A stretch of 64,000 nucleotides of DNA from Actinomadura violacea (GTDB lineage Bacteria > Actinomycetota > Actinomycetes > Streptosporangiales > Streptosporangiaceae), in NCBI RefSeq assembly GCF_017573465.1, contig NZ_JAGEPF010000007.1, positions 303,944 through 367,943 on the forward strand. The letters run 5' to 3'. Each line of letters opens with the position of its first letter. Within the stretch, counting starts at the first letter, position 1. The translations under genes and the position numbers were made by a program. Of the stretch, positions 17,258 to 25,625 are shown in pieces. The notes below the pieces were generated by a model. That model was not told the origin of the DNA. It made no database searches and saw nothing but the letters and a program-made list of their open reading frames with translations.

Positions 17258-17988
17258 GGCTGGACGGGAAGGTCGCGGTCGTCACGGGCGCCGCGCGCGG
17301 GCAGGGCGAGGCCGAGGCGCGGATGCTCGCCGAGGCCGGCGCCCGGGTCGTGCTCACCGACGTCCTCGCGGACGAGGGCAGGGCGGTCGCGGCGTCGATC
17401 GGGGACGCCGCGCGGTTCGTCCGGCACGACGTCTCGTCCGGCGCCGACTGGGAGCGGGCCGTCGCCGTCGCCGAGGAGGCGTTCGGCGGCGTGGACGTGC
17501 TGGTCAACAACGCCGCGATCTGGCGTACCGCCCCGGTCGCCGAGGAGACCCGTGAGAACCTCGAGGAGATCCTGCGGATCAACCTCGTCGGCCCGTTCCT
17601 CGGGATCCGGGCGGTGGTGCCGGCGATGCGGGCGCGGGGCGGCGGGTCGATCGTGAACATCTCGTCCACGGCCGGGCTGCGCGGCATCCGCGGCCACTCC
17701 GCGTACGGCGCGAGCAAGTTCGGGCTGCGCGGCCTGACCCTGTCCGCCGCGCTGGACCTGGGTGCGGACGGCATCCGCGTCAACTCCGTCCATCCGGGCG
17801 TGATCGACACCCCGATGATCGCGAGCATCGGGGTGGAGCGCGGCGCGGGCAAGGCGCCGCGCGTGCCGCTCGGCCGCGCCGGCGTCCCCGAGGACGTCGC
17901 GGGCCTCGTCCTGTTCCTCGCCTCGGACGCGTCCGCCTACATCACCGGCGCCGAGCTCGCCGTGGACGGCGGCCTGAGCAGCGGCTGA
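17254..17988 (+). CDS. short-chain dehydrogenase/reductase
   Basis: 244 residues, classical SDR with VTGAARGQG (~10), NNAAIW, active-site YGASK and [14 protein letters not shown] at the end. The GTG start overlaps the stop of the LLM gene (GTGA). Coupling to a flavin monooxygenase suggests it oxidises or reduces the product of that enzyme; the substrate is unknown. It is the last gene before the large palindrome. Confidence 0.9.
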   Translation: MRLDGKVAVVTGAARGQGEAEARMLAEAGARVVLTDVLADEGRAVAASIGDAARFVRHDVSSGADWERAVAVAEEAFGGVDVLVNNAAIWRTAPVAEETRENLEEILRINLVGPFLGIRAVVPAMRARGGGSIVNISSTAGLRGIRGHSAYGASKFGLRGLTLSAALDLGADGIRVNSVHPGVIDTPMIASIGVERGAGKAPRVPLGRAGVPEDVAGLVLFLASDASAYITGAELAVDGGLSSG

Positions 17989-17993
17989 CCCCT

Positions 17994-18057
17994 CGTTGAC
18001 TTGCGGCGTGTCGTCCTTAAGAGGGCCCTCTTAAGGACGACACGCCGCAAGTCAACG
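17994..18057. repeat. perfect 64-bp palindrome (32-bp arms, no loop) between convergent genes
   Basis: The left arm runs 17994-18025, begins CGTTGACTTGCGGCGTG and ends at the centre AAGAGGG|CCCTCTT. The right arm 18026-18057 is its exact reverse complement; I checked the arms base by base. It starts 6 bases after the SDR stop and ends 3 bases before the stop of the phosphatase gene on the other strand. Its position fits a bidirectional terminator, but the length, perfect symmetry and absence of a loop are unusual; it could also be a dispersed palindromic repeat unit. Confidence 0.85.
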
Positions 18058-18059
18058 CG

Positions 18060-18968
18060 TCAGCGGGTCAGGAGTTCGTGGCGGAGGCGGGCCTCGGTGC
18101 GGCCGTCGATGCCGAGGCCGGCGCGCAGGTAGCGGTGGAGGCTGCCGTAGGAGCGGCGCACCTGGTCGAGCGCAGCGTCCAGGTACTCGGGGCGCACCTC
18201 CTGGATCGGGATCAGCAGGTCGGGGTTCTGCATGTACCCGGCCGCCTTCAACTGCGCCCGCGTGGCCGCGTCGGCGTCCCGCCGGTACTGGTTCGACAGC
18301 AGGTAGTCGTAGCGGGCGGTCGCGTCCGGGACGCCGAGCGCGCGCAGGAGCAGGTAGCTCATCCAGCCGGTCCGGTCCTTGCCGCTCGTGCAGTGGAACG
18401 CCAGCGGCGTCCTCGACCGGTCGGCGATGTCGCGCAGCGTGCGGCCGAACGCCGCGCGGGAGCCGGCGTCGCTGACGAAGGTCCGGTACAGCCCGCTCAT
18501 GATCTGCGCGCCCCGGCCGGAGCCGAGGGCCGCGTCCTGCTTCGCCGGGTCCTTCGACCCGATCGCCGCGTTCACGGCCGCGTACATGCCGCCGTCGGAG
18601 ATGGGGCGCGCCGTCACGGCCAGGCCGGGCGGGAGCCGGTCCGCGCCGTCGCCGGCGACCTCGCCGGGCGTGCGGAAGTCCACGACCTCGCGGACGCCGA
18701 GCCGGGCGAGCGCGCCGAGGTCGGCGTCCGTCGTGCGGTTCAGCGCGTCGGTCCGGAACACCAGGCCGGACCGGACGCGCGCGTGCGACACCGTGCGGTA
18801 TCCGCCGAGGTCGCGGAAGTTGACGGTGCCCTGCAGCGCGTCCTGCACCGGCGCGGCGGCCGCGGGTGCGGCGCCCGGGACGGGCGCCGCCGCGACCGCG
18901 CCGGGGGAGGCGAGCAGGCCGCCGGCGGCGATGAGCGCGACGGCGCCCGCGCCACGAATCGAACGCAT
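18060..18968 (-). CDS. secreted tyrosine/dual-specificity phosphatase
   Basis: 302 residues. A signal peptide covers about residues 1-27 (AGAVALIAAGGLLASPGAVA). The catalytic domain starts with NFRDLGGYRT and has the signature HCTSGKDRTG (~189), matching the CX5R P-loop of the Mycobacterium PtpB / Y_phosphatase3 family; the K-D-R version also appears in lipid phosphatases of this group. It should act outside the cell or at the wall. AGGAGG five bases before the ATG at 18968 fixes the start against a longer open frame. It converges on the SDR gene across the palindrome and is apparently monocistronic. Confidence 0.9.
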   Translation of the reverse strand: MRSIRGAGAVALIAAGGLLASPGAVAAAPVPGAAPAAAAPVQDALQGTVNFRDLGGYRTVSHARVRSGLVFRTDALNRTTDADLGALARLGVREVVDFRTPGEVAGDGADRLPPGLAVTARPISDGGMYAAVNAAIGSKDPAKQDAALGSGRGAQIMSGLYRTFVSDAGSRAAFGRTLRDIADRSRTPLAFHCTSGKDRTGWMSYLLLRALGVPDATARYDYLLSNQYRRDADAATRAQLKAAGYMQNPDLLIPIQEVRPEYLDAALDQVRRSYGSLHRYLRAGLGIDGRTEARLRHELLTR

Positions 18969-19069
18969 GGGGTTCCTCCTGCGTGAGGGGGTGAGAGGTG
19001 GCTCACACCGTAGGAACCCCCGCCGGGCGCGCCCGCACGCCTTCCCGATCAGCGGGAGACCACCGCCGG

Positions 19070-19858
19070 TCAGCGGACGCGGGGGTGGCGGCCCGCGGTG
19101 AACAGCGCGCGCCACACGTCGCGGGCCGTGGTCAGCAGCGGCGGGACGACGCGGCGCGCGTCCATCCGCGACGGCGGGCCGCAGACGGAGATCGCGGCGA
19201 CGCCGCGCCCGGTCGCGTCGCGCAGCGGCGCGGCGACGCACGACACGCCCCGGTGCCCCTCCTCGCGGTCGAACGCGACGCCGTGGTCGCGGATGTAGGC
19301 CAGCTCGCGGCGGAGCGCGCCGGGGTCGGTGATCGTGAACGGGGTGCGGGCGGGCAGCCCGGCGGCGAGCGTCCCGGCCAGCTCGTCCTCGCCGGCGAAC
19401 GCCAGCAGGGCCTTGCCGGCGCCGGTGCAGTAGGCGGGCTGCCGGCCGCCGAGCCGGGACGGCACTCGCCCCTCCGGCCCGTCGCCGATCTTCTCGAGGT
19501 AGACGATCTCGGGGCCGTCCAGCACAGCGAGGTGCACCAGCGCGCCGGTCGCCTCGTGCAGGCGGCGCAGGTGGGGCAGCGAGGTCTCGCGCAGCCGGTT
19601 CTGGTGCACGGCGAGGGCGCCGAGCTCGAGCAGGCCGAGGCCGAGCCGGTAGTGCGACCCGGTCCGTTCCAGGGCGCGCAGCTGGACGAGCTGGTCGAGG
19701 ATGCGGTGCACCGAGGAGCGGGGCAGCCCGGTGCGCCGGACCACCTCGCTCATCGACAGCTCGGGGCTCGTACTGGTGAAGGAGTACAGGATGCGGGCCG
19801 CCCGGGCCAGCATCGAGGACTCCAGGGGCGGCGCGGACGCCGCGGCGGGTGCCGCCAT
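19070..19858 (-). CDS. IclR-family regulator divergent from the steroid operon
   Basis: 262 residues. The amino HTH (LSMSEVVRRTGLPRSSVHRILDQL, residues ~39-62) and the C-terminal effector domain (YCTGAGKALLAF, GVAFDREEGHRGVSCVAAPL) are typical IclR. GGAGG stands before the ATG at 19858; the longer frame crosses the dyad and is rejected. It is transcribed away from hsaA, 147 bases off, with a TTTCTAATTGGAAC dyad between them, so it is a candidate regulator of hsaA-kshA. IclR proteins often sense aromatic or ring-fission acids. No KstR-type TetR repressor is present. Confidence 0.9.
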   Translation of the reverse strand: MAAPAAASAPPLESSMLARAARILYSFTSTSPELSMSEVVRRTGLPRSSVHRILDQLVQLRALERTGSHYRLGLGLLELGALAVHQNRLRETSLPHLRRLHEATGALVHLAVLDGPEIVYLEKIGDGPEGRVPSRLGGRQPAYCTGAGKALLAFAGEDELAGTLAAGLPARTPFTITDPGALRRELAYIRDHGVAFDREEGHRGVSCVAAPLRDATGRGVAAISVCGPPSRMDARRVVPPLLTTARDVWRALFTAGRHPRVR

Positions 19859-19904
19859 GGGCTGGTTCCTCCCGGCTTGTCTCCCACTCAGCGGGAAGTT
19901 GGTA

Positions 19905-19918
19905 TTTCTAATTGGAAC
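19905..19918. promoter_or_regulatory. dyad between IclR and hsaA genes
   Basis: TTTCTAATTGGAAC, an imperfect dyad (TTC...GGAA ends), 47 bases before the IclR start and 88 before hsaA. It is nearly the same as ATTCTAATCGGAAT at 14741 and so ties the steroid operon to the PadR-flanked genes upstream. Confidence 0.5.
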
Positions 19919-20005
19919 ACCATGCCTAGCGTGCACGCAACTCCCGGGTGAGCCGGATCACCCGGAACGCCACCCGGGGGACGAGTGTCCGAGCAAGGAG
20001 CGAGC

Positions 20006-21172
20006 ATGAGCGAGCAGGTTCTGGAGGCGGTGCGCGACCTCGTGCCCGCGATCGCGGAACGGGCCGGCGAGGCCGAGGAGGCGCGCCGCGTCCCGGAGTC
20101 GACGATCAAGGAGCTGGCCGGGACGGGGTTCTTCCGGCTGCTGCAGCCGAAGGCGTTCGGCGGCCACGAGGCGCACCCGGCGGCCTTCTACACCGCGGTC
20201 CGGGAGATCGCCGCGGCGTGCGGGTCCACCGGCTGGGTCGCCTCGGTCGTCGGCGTGCACCCCTGGCAGCTCGGGCTGTTCCCCGTGCAGGCGCAGCAGG
20301 AGGTGTGGGGCGACGACCCGAACAGCCGGATCTCCTCGTCCTACGCGCCGACCGGGAAGATCACGCCGGTGGACGGCGGGTTCCGGGTGAGCGGCCGGTG
20401 GAGCTTCTCCTCCGGCTGCGACCACGCCGACTGGGTGTTCCTCGGCGGGCTCGTCCCGGGACCCGACGGCAACCCGGTCGACATGCGGACGTTCCTGCTG
20501 CCGCGCGCCGACTACCGGATCGACGACGTGTGGCACACCATCGGGCTGCGCGGCACCGGCAGCAACGACATCGTCGTCGAGGACGTGTTCGTCCCCGAGC
20601 ACCGGACGCTGAGCTTCACCGACACCTCCGCGTGCGCCTGCCCCGGCCACGAGGTCAACAAGGCGCCGCTGTACCGGCTGCCGTTCGCCGCGGTGTTCTC
20701 CACGACGATCAGCATGCCGATCGCGGGCATCGCGCAGGGCGCCCTGGACGCCTACCTGAAGGCGACCCGCGAGCGCATCCGCGTCTCCTACGGCGGCCAG
20801 AAGGTGGCCGAGGACCCGCACGCGCAGGTCCGCATCGCCACCGCCGCCGGTGAGATCGACGCCGCCTGGACGCTGATGGAGCGCAACATCACCGAGCTGA
20901 TGGCGGCGGCCGAGGCGGGGGAGGAGTTCTCGCTGAAGCTGCGGCTGCGCACCCGCCGCGACCAGGTCATGGCGACCGCGCGCTCGATCCGGGCCGTCGA
21001 CCTGCTGTTCGAGAACGCGGGCGGCCACGCGCTCAAGGAGGGCCACCCGGTGCAGCGCGGCTGGCGCGACGCGCACGCCGGGCGCGTCCACGCCGTCAAC
21101 GACCCGGAGCGGGCGCTGACCCTGTACGGGATGGGCGCGCTGGGCCTCGAGGTGACGGACACGATGATATGA
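20006..21172 (+). CDS. hsaA: HsaA-like flavin-dependent 3-HSA hydroxylase, oxygenase component
   Basis: 388 residues of the acyl-CoA dehydrogenase fold. It matches what I recall of HsaA closely over its whole length: GFFRLLQPKAFGG, ACGSTGWVASVVGVH, RISSSYAPTG, VWHTIGLRGTGSN and RDAHAGRVHAVNDPERA. HsaA hydroxylates the phenolic 3,4-seco steroid 3-HSA next to its hydroxyl, using reduced flavin from HsaB. AAGGAG five bases before the ATG at 20006 settles the start. Its stop overlaps the ATG of the reductase gene (ATGA). A related phenol or indole hydroxylase role cannot be excluded by sequence alone, but kstD and kshA follow directly. Confidence 0.85.
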   Translation: MSEQVLEAVRDLVPAIAERAGEAEEARRVPESTIKELAGTGFFRLLQPKAFGGHEAHPAAFYTAVREIAAACGSTGWVASVVGVHPWQLGLFPVQAQQEVWGDDPNSRISSSYAPTGKITPVDGGFRVSGRWSFSSGCDHADWVFLGGLVPGPDGNPVDMRTFLLPRADYRIDDVWHTIGLRGTGSNDIVVEDVFVPEHRTLSFTDTSACACPGHEVNKAPLYRLPFAAVFSTTISMPIAGIAQGALDAYLKATRERIRVSYGGQKVAEDPHAQVRIATAAGEIDAAWTLMERNITELMAAAEAGEEFSLKLRLRTRRDQVMATARSIRAVDLLFENAGGHALKEGHPVQRGWRDAHAGRVHAVNDPERALTLYGMGALGLEVTDTMI

Positions 21173-21657
21173 GCGGCCCGGAATCCGGCGCCGGGTTCCG
21201 CGACGTGCTCGGCCGGTTCGCGTCCGGCGTCACCGTCGTCACCTCGGTGGACGGCGACGGGCGGCCGGCGGGCCTGGCCTGCCAGTCGTTCGCGTCGCTG
21301 TCGCTGGACCCGCCGCTGGTGATGTTCTGCGTGGCCCGCACCTCGACGAGCTGGCCGCGGATCGCCGCGACCGGCCGCTTCGCCGTCAACGTCCTCGCCG
21401 AGGACCAGCGCGAGGTCTGCCGCGCGTTCGCGGTGAGCGGCGCCGACAAGTTCGCGGGCGTCGGCTGGACGGTCTCGCCGCACGGCACCGCGCACCTTGA
21501 CGGGGCGCTCGCCGCGATCGACTGTGCGATCGAGGACGTCCACGAGGCCGGCGACCACCTGATCGTGGTGGGCGCCGTCCGCGAGCTGCACGACCGTCGC
21601 GACCACGGCCCGCTGCTGTACTTCCGCGGCGGCTACGCCGCCGGCGCCTTCCACTAG
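21169..21657 (+). CDS. hsaB: HsaB-like flavin reductase (copy 2)
   Basis: 162 residues of the flavin reductase-like fold: GRFASGVTVVTS, GLACQSFASLSLDPPLVMFC, RFAVNVLAEDQ and HLIVVGAV. It supplies reduced flavin to the HsaA-like oxygenase, with which it overlaps by four bases. It shares the CQSF.SLSLDPPLV block with copy 1 at 14798, so the two arose by duplication. KstD follows after 13 bases. Confidence 0.87.
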   Translation: MSGPESGAGFRDVLGRFASGVTVVTSVDGDGRPAGLACQSFASLSLDPPLVMFCVARTSTSWPRIAATGRFAVNVLAEDQREVCRAFAVSGADKFAGVGWTVSPHGTAHLDGALAAIDCAIEDVHEAGDHLIVVGAVRELHDRRDHGPLLYFRGGYAAGAFH

Positions 21658-21670
21658 CCGGAGAAGGAAC

Positions 21671-23368
21671 ATGGAACGAGAACACGAGTACGACGTCGTC
21701 GTGGTCGGCTCCGGCGCGGGCGGGCTCACCGCGGCGGTGACCGCCCGGGCGCACGGCCTGACCGCGCTGGTCGTGGAGAAGACCGACCGGTACGGCGGGT
21801 CGACGGCCCTGTCCGGCGGCGCGGTCTGGATCCCGAACAACCTCTACCTGGAGGAGGCCGGGCAGCGCGACACCCTGGACAACGCCCGCGCCTACATGGA
21901 CGCGACGGTCGGCGACCGCGTGCCCGGCGAGCGCAAGAACGCCTACCTGACGCGCGGCCCCGAGATGCTGCGCTTCCTGCACGACCGGACCCGCTGGGTG
22001 CGGTTCGAGTACACGCCGGGCTACTCCGACTACTACCCGGAGGCGCCGGGCGGGAAGCCGGAGGGCCGGTCCGTCGAGCCGTGCATCGTCGACGGCCGCA
22101 AGCTCGGCCCCGAGTTCGCGAAGATGCGCCGCGCCGGCCTGCCCACCTACGGGCTGACGATGACCTCCGCCGACTTCGGCAAGCTCAACATGGTCACGCG
22201 GACGTGGAAGGGCAAGCGGACGGCGCTGCGCGTCGGCGTCCGCGCCGTCGGCGCCCTGCTCGCGGGGCGGAAGCTGCTGTCGCTCGGCGAGGCGCTGATC
22301 GCGCGGCTGCGGCTCTCGCTTGCCGAGGCGGGCGGCGAGCTGTGGCTGTCCAGCCCGTTCCAGGACCTGGTCGTCGAGGACGGCCGCGTCACCGGCGTCA
22401 CGGTCCGCCGCGGCGGCCGCGACGTGACGGTCCGCGCCCGGCGCGGCGTCATCCTGGCCGCGGGCGGCTTCTCCCACGACCAGGGGCTGCGCGAGCAGTA
22501 CCTGCCGTCCCCGACGAAGACGGAGTGGACGCACGCCGCCGAGGGCCAGACCGGCGACACGCTGCGCGCCGGGCAGCGGCTCGGCGCCGCCACCGACCTG
22601 ATGGACAAGGTGTGGGGCGCGCCGTCCGTCCCGACCCCGGACGGCCGGCTGTTCTTCCTGGTCGCCGACCGCGCCATCCCGTCCATGGTGATCGTGGACG
22701 GCAACGGCGAGCGGTACGCCCGCGAGTCGCTGCCCTACCACGAGTTCGTCGACCGGATGTACGAGCACGGCGCGCCCGCGATGGACTCGTGGATGATCGT
22801 CGACGCGCGCGCGAAGGCCAAGTACGTGTTCGTCGGCCTGTTCCCCGGCCAGCCGTTCCCGAAGAAGTGGCGGGAGAGCGGCTTCCTCAAGACCGGGGAC
22901 ACGCACGCCGAGCTGGCCGCCGCGATCGGCGTGCCCGCGGACCGGCTCGAGGCGACGTTCAAGCGGTTCAACGAGTTCGCGCGCGCCGGCAAGGACGCCG
23001 ACTTCGGCCGCGGCGACAGCGCCTACGACAACTACTACGGCGACCCGACGCTGCCGAACCCGAACCTCGCGCCGCTGGAGAAGGGCCCGTTCTACGCGGT
23101 CCCGGTCGTCCCCGGCGACATCGGCACCAAGGGCGGTCTCGTCACCGACGTCGACGGCCGCGTCCTGCGCACGGACGGCACCGCCGTCGAGGGCCTCTAC
23201 GCCACCGGGAACTGCTCGTCGGCGGTGACCGGCGAGACCTACCCGGGCCCCGGCGCGACCATCGGCCCGGCCATGACCTTCGGCTACACCGCCGCCACCC
23301 ACATCGCGAACCAGGCAACCGTCCAGGCCGCCGGCGACGAGCCGGCCACGCAAGGAGGTACGTCATGA
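21671..23368 (+). CDS. kstD: 3-oxosteroid 1-dehydrogenase (KstD family)
   Basis: 565 residues, FAD-binding fumarate-reductase/KstD family. The amino FAD loop VVVGSGAGGLTAAV (~11), GGSTALSGGAVWIPNN (~39) and the C-terminal GNCSSAVTGETYPGPGATIG, which includes the catalytic tyrosine-glycine region, are all present. The enzyme desaturates C1-C2 of 3-ketosteroids; with KshA this opens ring B. A 4-ene 5-alpha (Kst4D-type) specificity is possible, since the subgroups are not separable by eye. AGAAGGA precedes the ATG. The stop overlaps the kshA start (ATGA). Confidence 0.88.
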   Translation: MEREHEYDVVVVGSGAGGLTAAVTARAHGLTALVVEKTDRYGGSTALSGGAVWIPNNLYLEEAGQRDTLDNARAYMDATVGDRVPGERKNAYLTRGPEMLRFLHDRTRWVRFEYTPGYSDYYPEAPGGKPEGRSVEPCIVDGRKLGPEFAKMRRAGLPTYGLTMTSADFGKLNMVTRTWKGKRTALRVGVRAVGALLAGRKLLSLGEALIARLRLSLAEAGGELWLSSPFQDLVVEDGRVTGVTVRRGGRDVTVRARRGVILAAGGFSHDQGLREQYLPSPTKTEWTHAAEGQTGDTLRAGQRLGAATDLMDKVWGAPSVPTPDGRLFFLVADRAIPSMVIVDGNGERYARESLPYHEFVDRMYEHGAPAMDSWMIVDARAKAKYVFVGLFPGQPFPKKWRESGFLKTGDTHAELAAAIGVPADRLEATFKRFNEFARAGKDADFGRGDSAYDNYYGDPTLPNPNLAPLEKGPFYAVPVVPGDIGTKGGLVTDVDGRVLRTDGTAVEGLYATGNCSSAVTGETYPGPGATIGPAMTFGYTAATHIANQATVQAAGDEPATQGGTS

Positions 23369-24513
23369 ACCACCGCGTCATCGAGGCCGCACCGCCCCCC
23401 GAGCGGTTCGCCCGGGGCTGGCACTGCCTCGGCCTGGCCGACGCGTTCCGCGACGGCAAGCCCCACGCCGTCGAGGCGTTCGGCACCAAGCTCGTGGTGT
23501 TCCAGGGCGAGAACGGCAAGCTGAACGTCCTCAACGGCTACTGCCCCCACATGGGCGGCGACCTCACCCAGGGCACCGTCAAGGGCGACGCCATCGCCTG
23601 CCCGTTCCACGACTGGCGCTGGGGCGGCGACGGCAAGTGCGCGGGCATCCCCTACGCCAAGCGGGCGCCGCGCGGTGCCCGCACGCGCGCGTGGCCGACG
23701 CTGGAGGAGAACAAGCAGCTCTTCGTCTGGAACGACCCGCAGGGCAACCCGCCGCCCCCGGAGGTGACGATCCCGCGGATCGAGGGCGCGTTCAGCGACG
23801 AGTGGAGCAACTGGACCTGGAACACGCTGCGCGTGGACGGCTCGCACTGCCGCGAGATCGTCGACAACGTCGTGGACATGGCGCACTTCTTCTACATCCA
23901 CTACGCGCTGCCGACGTACTTCAAGAACGTCTTCGAGGGCCACGTCGCCACCCAGTTCTTCGACGGGACGTCCCGCGACGACGCCTACCTCGGGTTCGTG
24001 CCCGGCCCGCCGCAGAAGATCGACCAGAAGTCCGAGGCGGCCTACTACGGCCCCTCGTACATGATCGACTACCTGTGGAACAAGGCGGAGGACATGATGG
24101 TCGAGACCGTCCTGATCAACTGCCACTACCCGATCAGCCCGACCTCGTTCATGCTCCAGTGGGGCGTGATCGTGAAGAAGTTCGCCGGCATGTCCGCCGA
24201 GGAGGCCGACGCGACGGCCGCGCAGGTCGCCGAGGGCGTCGGCCTCGGCTTCATGCAGGACGTCGAGATCTGGAAGAACAAGACCGCGATCGACAACCCG
24301 CTGCTGTGCGACCAGGACGGCCCCGTCTACCAGCTGCGCCGCTGGTACAAGCAGTTCTACGTGGACGTCGAGGACGTCACGCCGGAGATGACCGACCGGT
24401 TCGAGTTCGAGATCGACACCTCCCGCGCCGTCGAGACCTGGCGCGAGGAGGTCGCCGAGAACGTGGCGAACGGCGTGCTGTTCTCCGCGATCCCCGAGTC
24501 GATGCGGGGCTAG
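23365..24513 (+). CDS. kshA: 3-ketosteroid 9-alpha-monooxygenase oxygenase subunit
   Basis: 382 residues. The Rieske cluster ligands are visible as CPHMGGDL (~49) and CPFHDWRWGG (~68), and the mononuclear iron region as DNVVDMAHFFYIHY (~170). Size and motifs fit KshA, which hydroxylates C9 of steroid substrates. It needs the reductase KshB, and no KshB gene is in the window. Translation is coupled to kstD (ATGA), with AAGGAGG 6 bases upstream. Confidence 0.92.
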   Translation: MNHRVIEAAPPPERFARGWHCLGLADAFRDGKPHAVEAFGTKLVVFQGENGKLNVLNGYCPHMGGDLTQGTVKGDAIACPFHDWRWGGDGKCAGIPYAKRAPRGARTRAWPTLEENKQLFVWNDPQGNPPPPEVTIPRIEGAFSDEWSNWTWNTLRVDGSHCREIVDNVVDMAHFFYIHYALPTYFKNVFEGHVATQFFDGTSRDDAYLGFVPGPPQKIDQKSEAAYYGPSYMIDYLWNKAEDMMVETVLINCHYPISPTSFMLQWGVIVKKFAGMSAEEADATAAQVAEGVGLGFMQDVEIWKNKTAIDNPLLCDQDGPVYQLRRWYKQFYVDVEDVTPEMTDRFEFEIDTSRAVETWREEVAENVANGVLFSAIPESMRG

Positions 24514-24516
24514 CGG

Positions 24517-24747
24517 ATGCAGCCGGTCGACTGCCGGGCGTGCGGGGCCCGCGTCCTGGTCGAGAAGAAGAGCCCGCCGCACACCAGCGTGCAGTGGACC
24601 GCCGCGGCCGGCGCCGCCTGCGGGGAGATCGCCCCGCGGGTGGCGGCCGGCGAGCCCGGCGCCCGCATCCGGCACTGCGGCGCGCTGCGCGCGTCCATCG
24701 AGTGGGCGGTCGCCGAGGGCCTGGTGCGGATCGAGAACCCGGAGTGA
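24517..24747 (+). CDS. small four-cysteine protein of the steroid operon
   Basis: 76 residues, three bases after kshA and nine before the SDR gene, so part of the operon. It begins MQPVDCRACGARVLVEKKS; the C-x2-C at residues 6-9 and two further cysteines (~35 and ~54, AACGE and RHCGAL) suggest a small zinc-binding or iron-sulfur site. The pattern is not that of a ferredoxin. I do not recognise a named family. A helper of the Rieske oxygenase is possible but is only inferred from position. Confidence 0.75.
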   Translation: MQPVDCRACGARVLVEKKSPPHTSVQWTAAAGAACGEIAPRVAAGEPGARIRHCGALRASIEWAVAEGLVRIENPE

Positions 24748-24756
24748 GGGGTGGGC

Positions 24757-25512
24757 ATGGCAAGGCTTGACGGCAAGGTCGCGCTGATCACCGGCGGTGC
24801 GCGGGGGATCGGCGAGGCGCACGTGCGGCGGTTCGCCGCCGAGGGCGCGCGGGTCGTCTTCGGCGACCTGCTGGAGGACCGCGGCGCGGCCGTCGCGGCC
24901 GCCACCGGCGCGGTGTTCGTCCCGATGGACGTGACGAGCGAGGAAGACTGGCGGCGCGCGGTCGCCACCGCCGTCGAGCGGTTCGGGAAGCTGAACGTGC
25001 TGGTCAACAACGCGGGGATCCTGCGGCACCGGCTGCTGACCGACATGACGCGGCAGCAGTTGCAGCAGGTCCTCGACGTGAACCTGGTCGGCCCGTGGCT
25101 CGGGATGCGGGCGGTCGTCGAGCCGATGAAGGCGGCGGGCGGCGGCTCGATCGTCAACACGTCCTCGATCGAGGGCTACGCGGCGGCGGCGGGGCTGTCG
25201 GCGTACGCGGCGAGCAAGTTCGGCGTCCGCGGCATCACCAAGGCGGGGGCGCAGGAGCTCGGGAAGTACGGCATCCGGGTGAACTCCATCCATCCCGGTG
25301 GCATCGCGACGGAGCTGGCGCTCGATCCGGAGGTCGCGCAGGGCGTGGAGGTGGACGCCGACGCGTTCTTCAAGGCGCTGCCGATCCCGCGCTGGGGCGA
25401 GCCGGACGACGTGGCGGGCGCCGCGGTGTACCTCGCGTCCGACGAGTCGGCCTACTGCACCGGCACCGAGATCCTGGTGGACGGCGGTCTGCTCAGCGGC
25501 CCCGGCTACTGA
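24757..25512 (+). CDS. SDR, probable hydroxysteroid dehydrogenase
   Basis: 251 residues, classical SDR: ITGGARGIGEAHVRRFAAEG (~11-30), NNAGIL, YAASKFGVRGITK and SIHPGGIATEL. The segments ARGIGEAHVR, VVFGDLLED and SSIEGYAAA resemble the mycobacterial FabG3/20-beta-hydroxysteroid dehydrogenase group, and its place directly behind kstD-kshA supports a steroid substrate. GAGGGG before the ATG at 24757 is preferred over a GTG two codons upstream. It is the last gene of the hsaA operon; an unrelated promoter region follows. Confidence 0.88.
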   Translation: MARLDGKVALITGGARGIGEAHVRRFAAEGARVVFGDLLEDRGAAVAAATGAVFVPMDVTSEEDWRRAVATAVERFGKLNVLVNNAGILRHRLLTDMTRQQLQQVLDVNLVGPWLGMRAVVEPMKAAGGGSIVNTSSIEGYAAAAGLSAYAASKFGVRGITKAGAQELGKYGIRVNSIHPGGIATELALDPEVAQGVEVDADAFFKALPIPRWGEPDDVAGAAVYLASDESAYCTGTEILVDGGLLSGPGY

Positions 25513-25625
25513 CCGCGCCGGCGGGCCGGGGCGGCCCTTGGCGCCCCGGCCCGCACCCCTTTCCGAGCGCCGCCCGCGGGTTTACGTTGTGGGGTATCTC
25601 ACCCACGGACCGGGAGGTCAGGCGC

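Noticed and set aside
12372..19918. KstR/KstR2 operators in the steroid region
   Set aside because: The known AAC..GTT and CAAG..CTTG forms were not found at these promoters; the dyads present have a TTC..GGAA form.
20006..21172. Annotation as a plain acyl-CoA dehydrogenase of beta-oxidation
   Set aside because: Segments such as ACGSTGWV, RISSSYAPTG and RDAHAGRVHAVNDPERA and the coupled flavin reductase are those of HsaA-type monooxygenases.
24517..24747. Ferredoxin or KshB-type reductase for KshA
   Set aside because: Only four cysteines in a non-ferredoxin spacing; no flavin or NAD domain.
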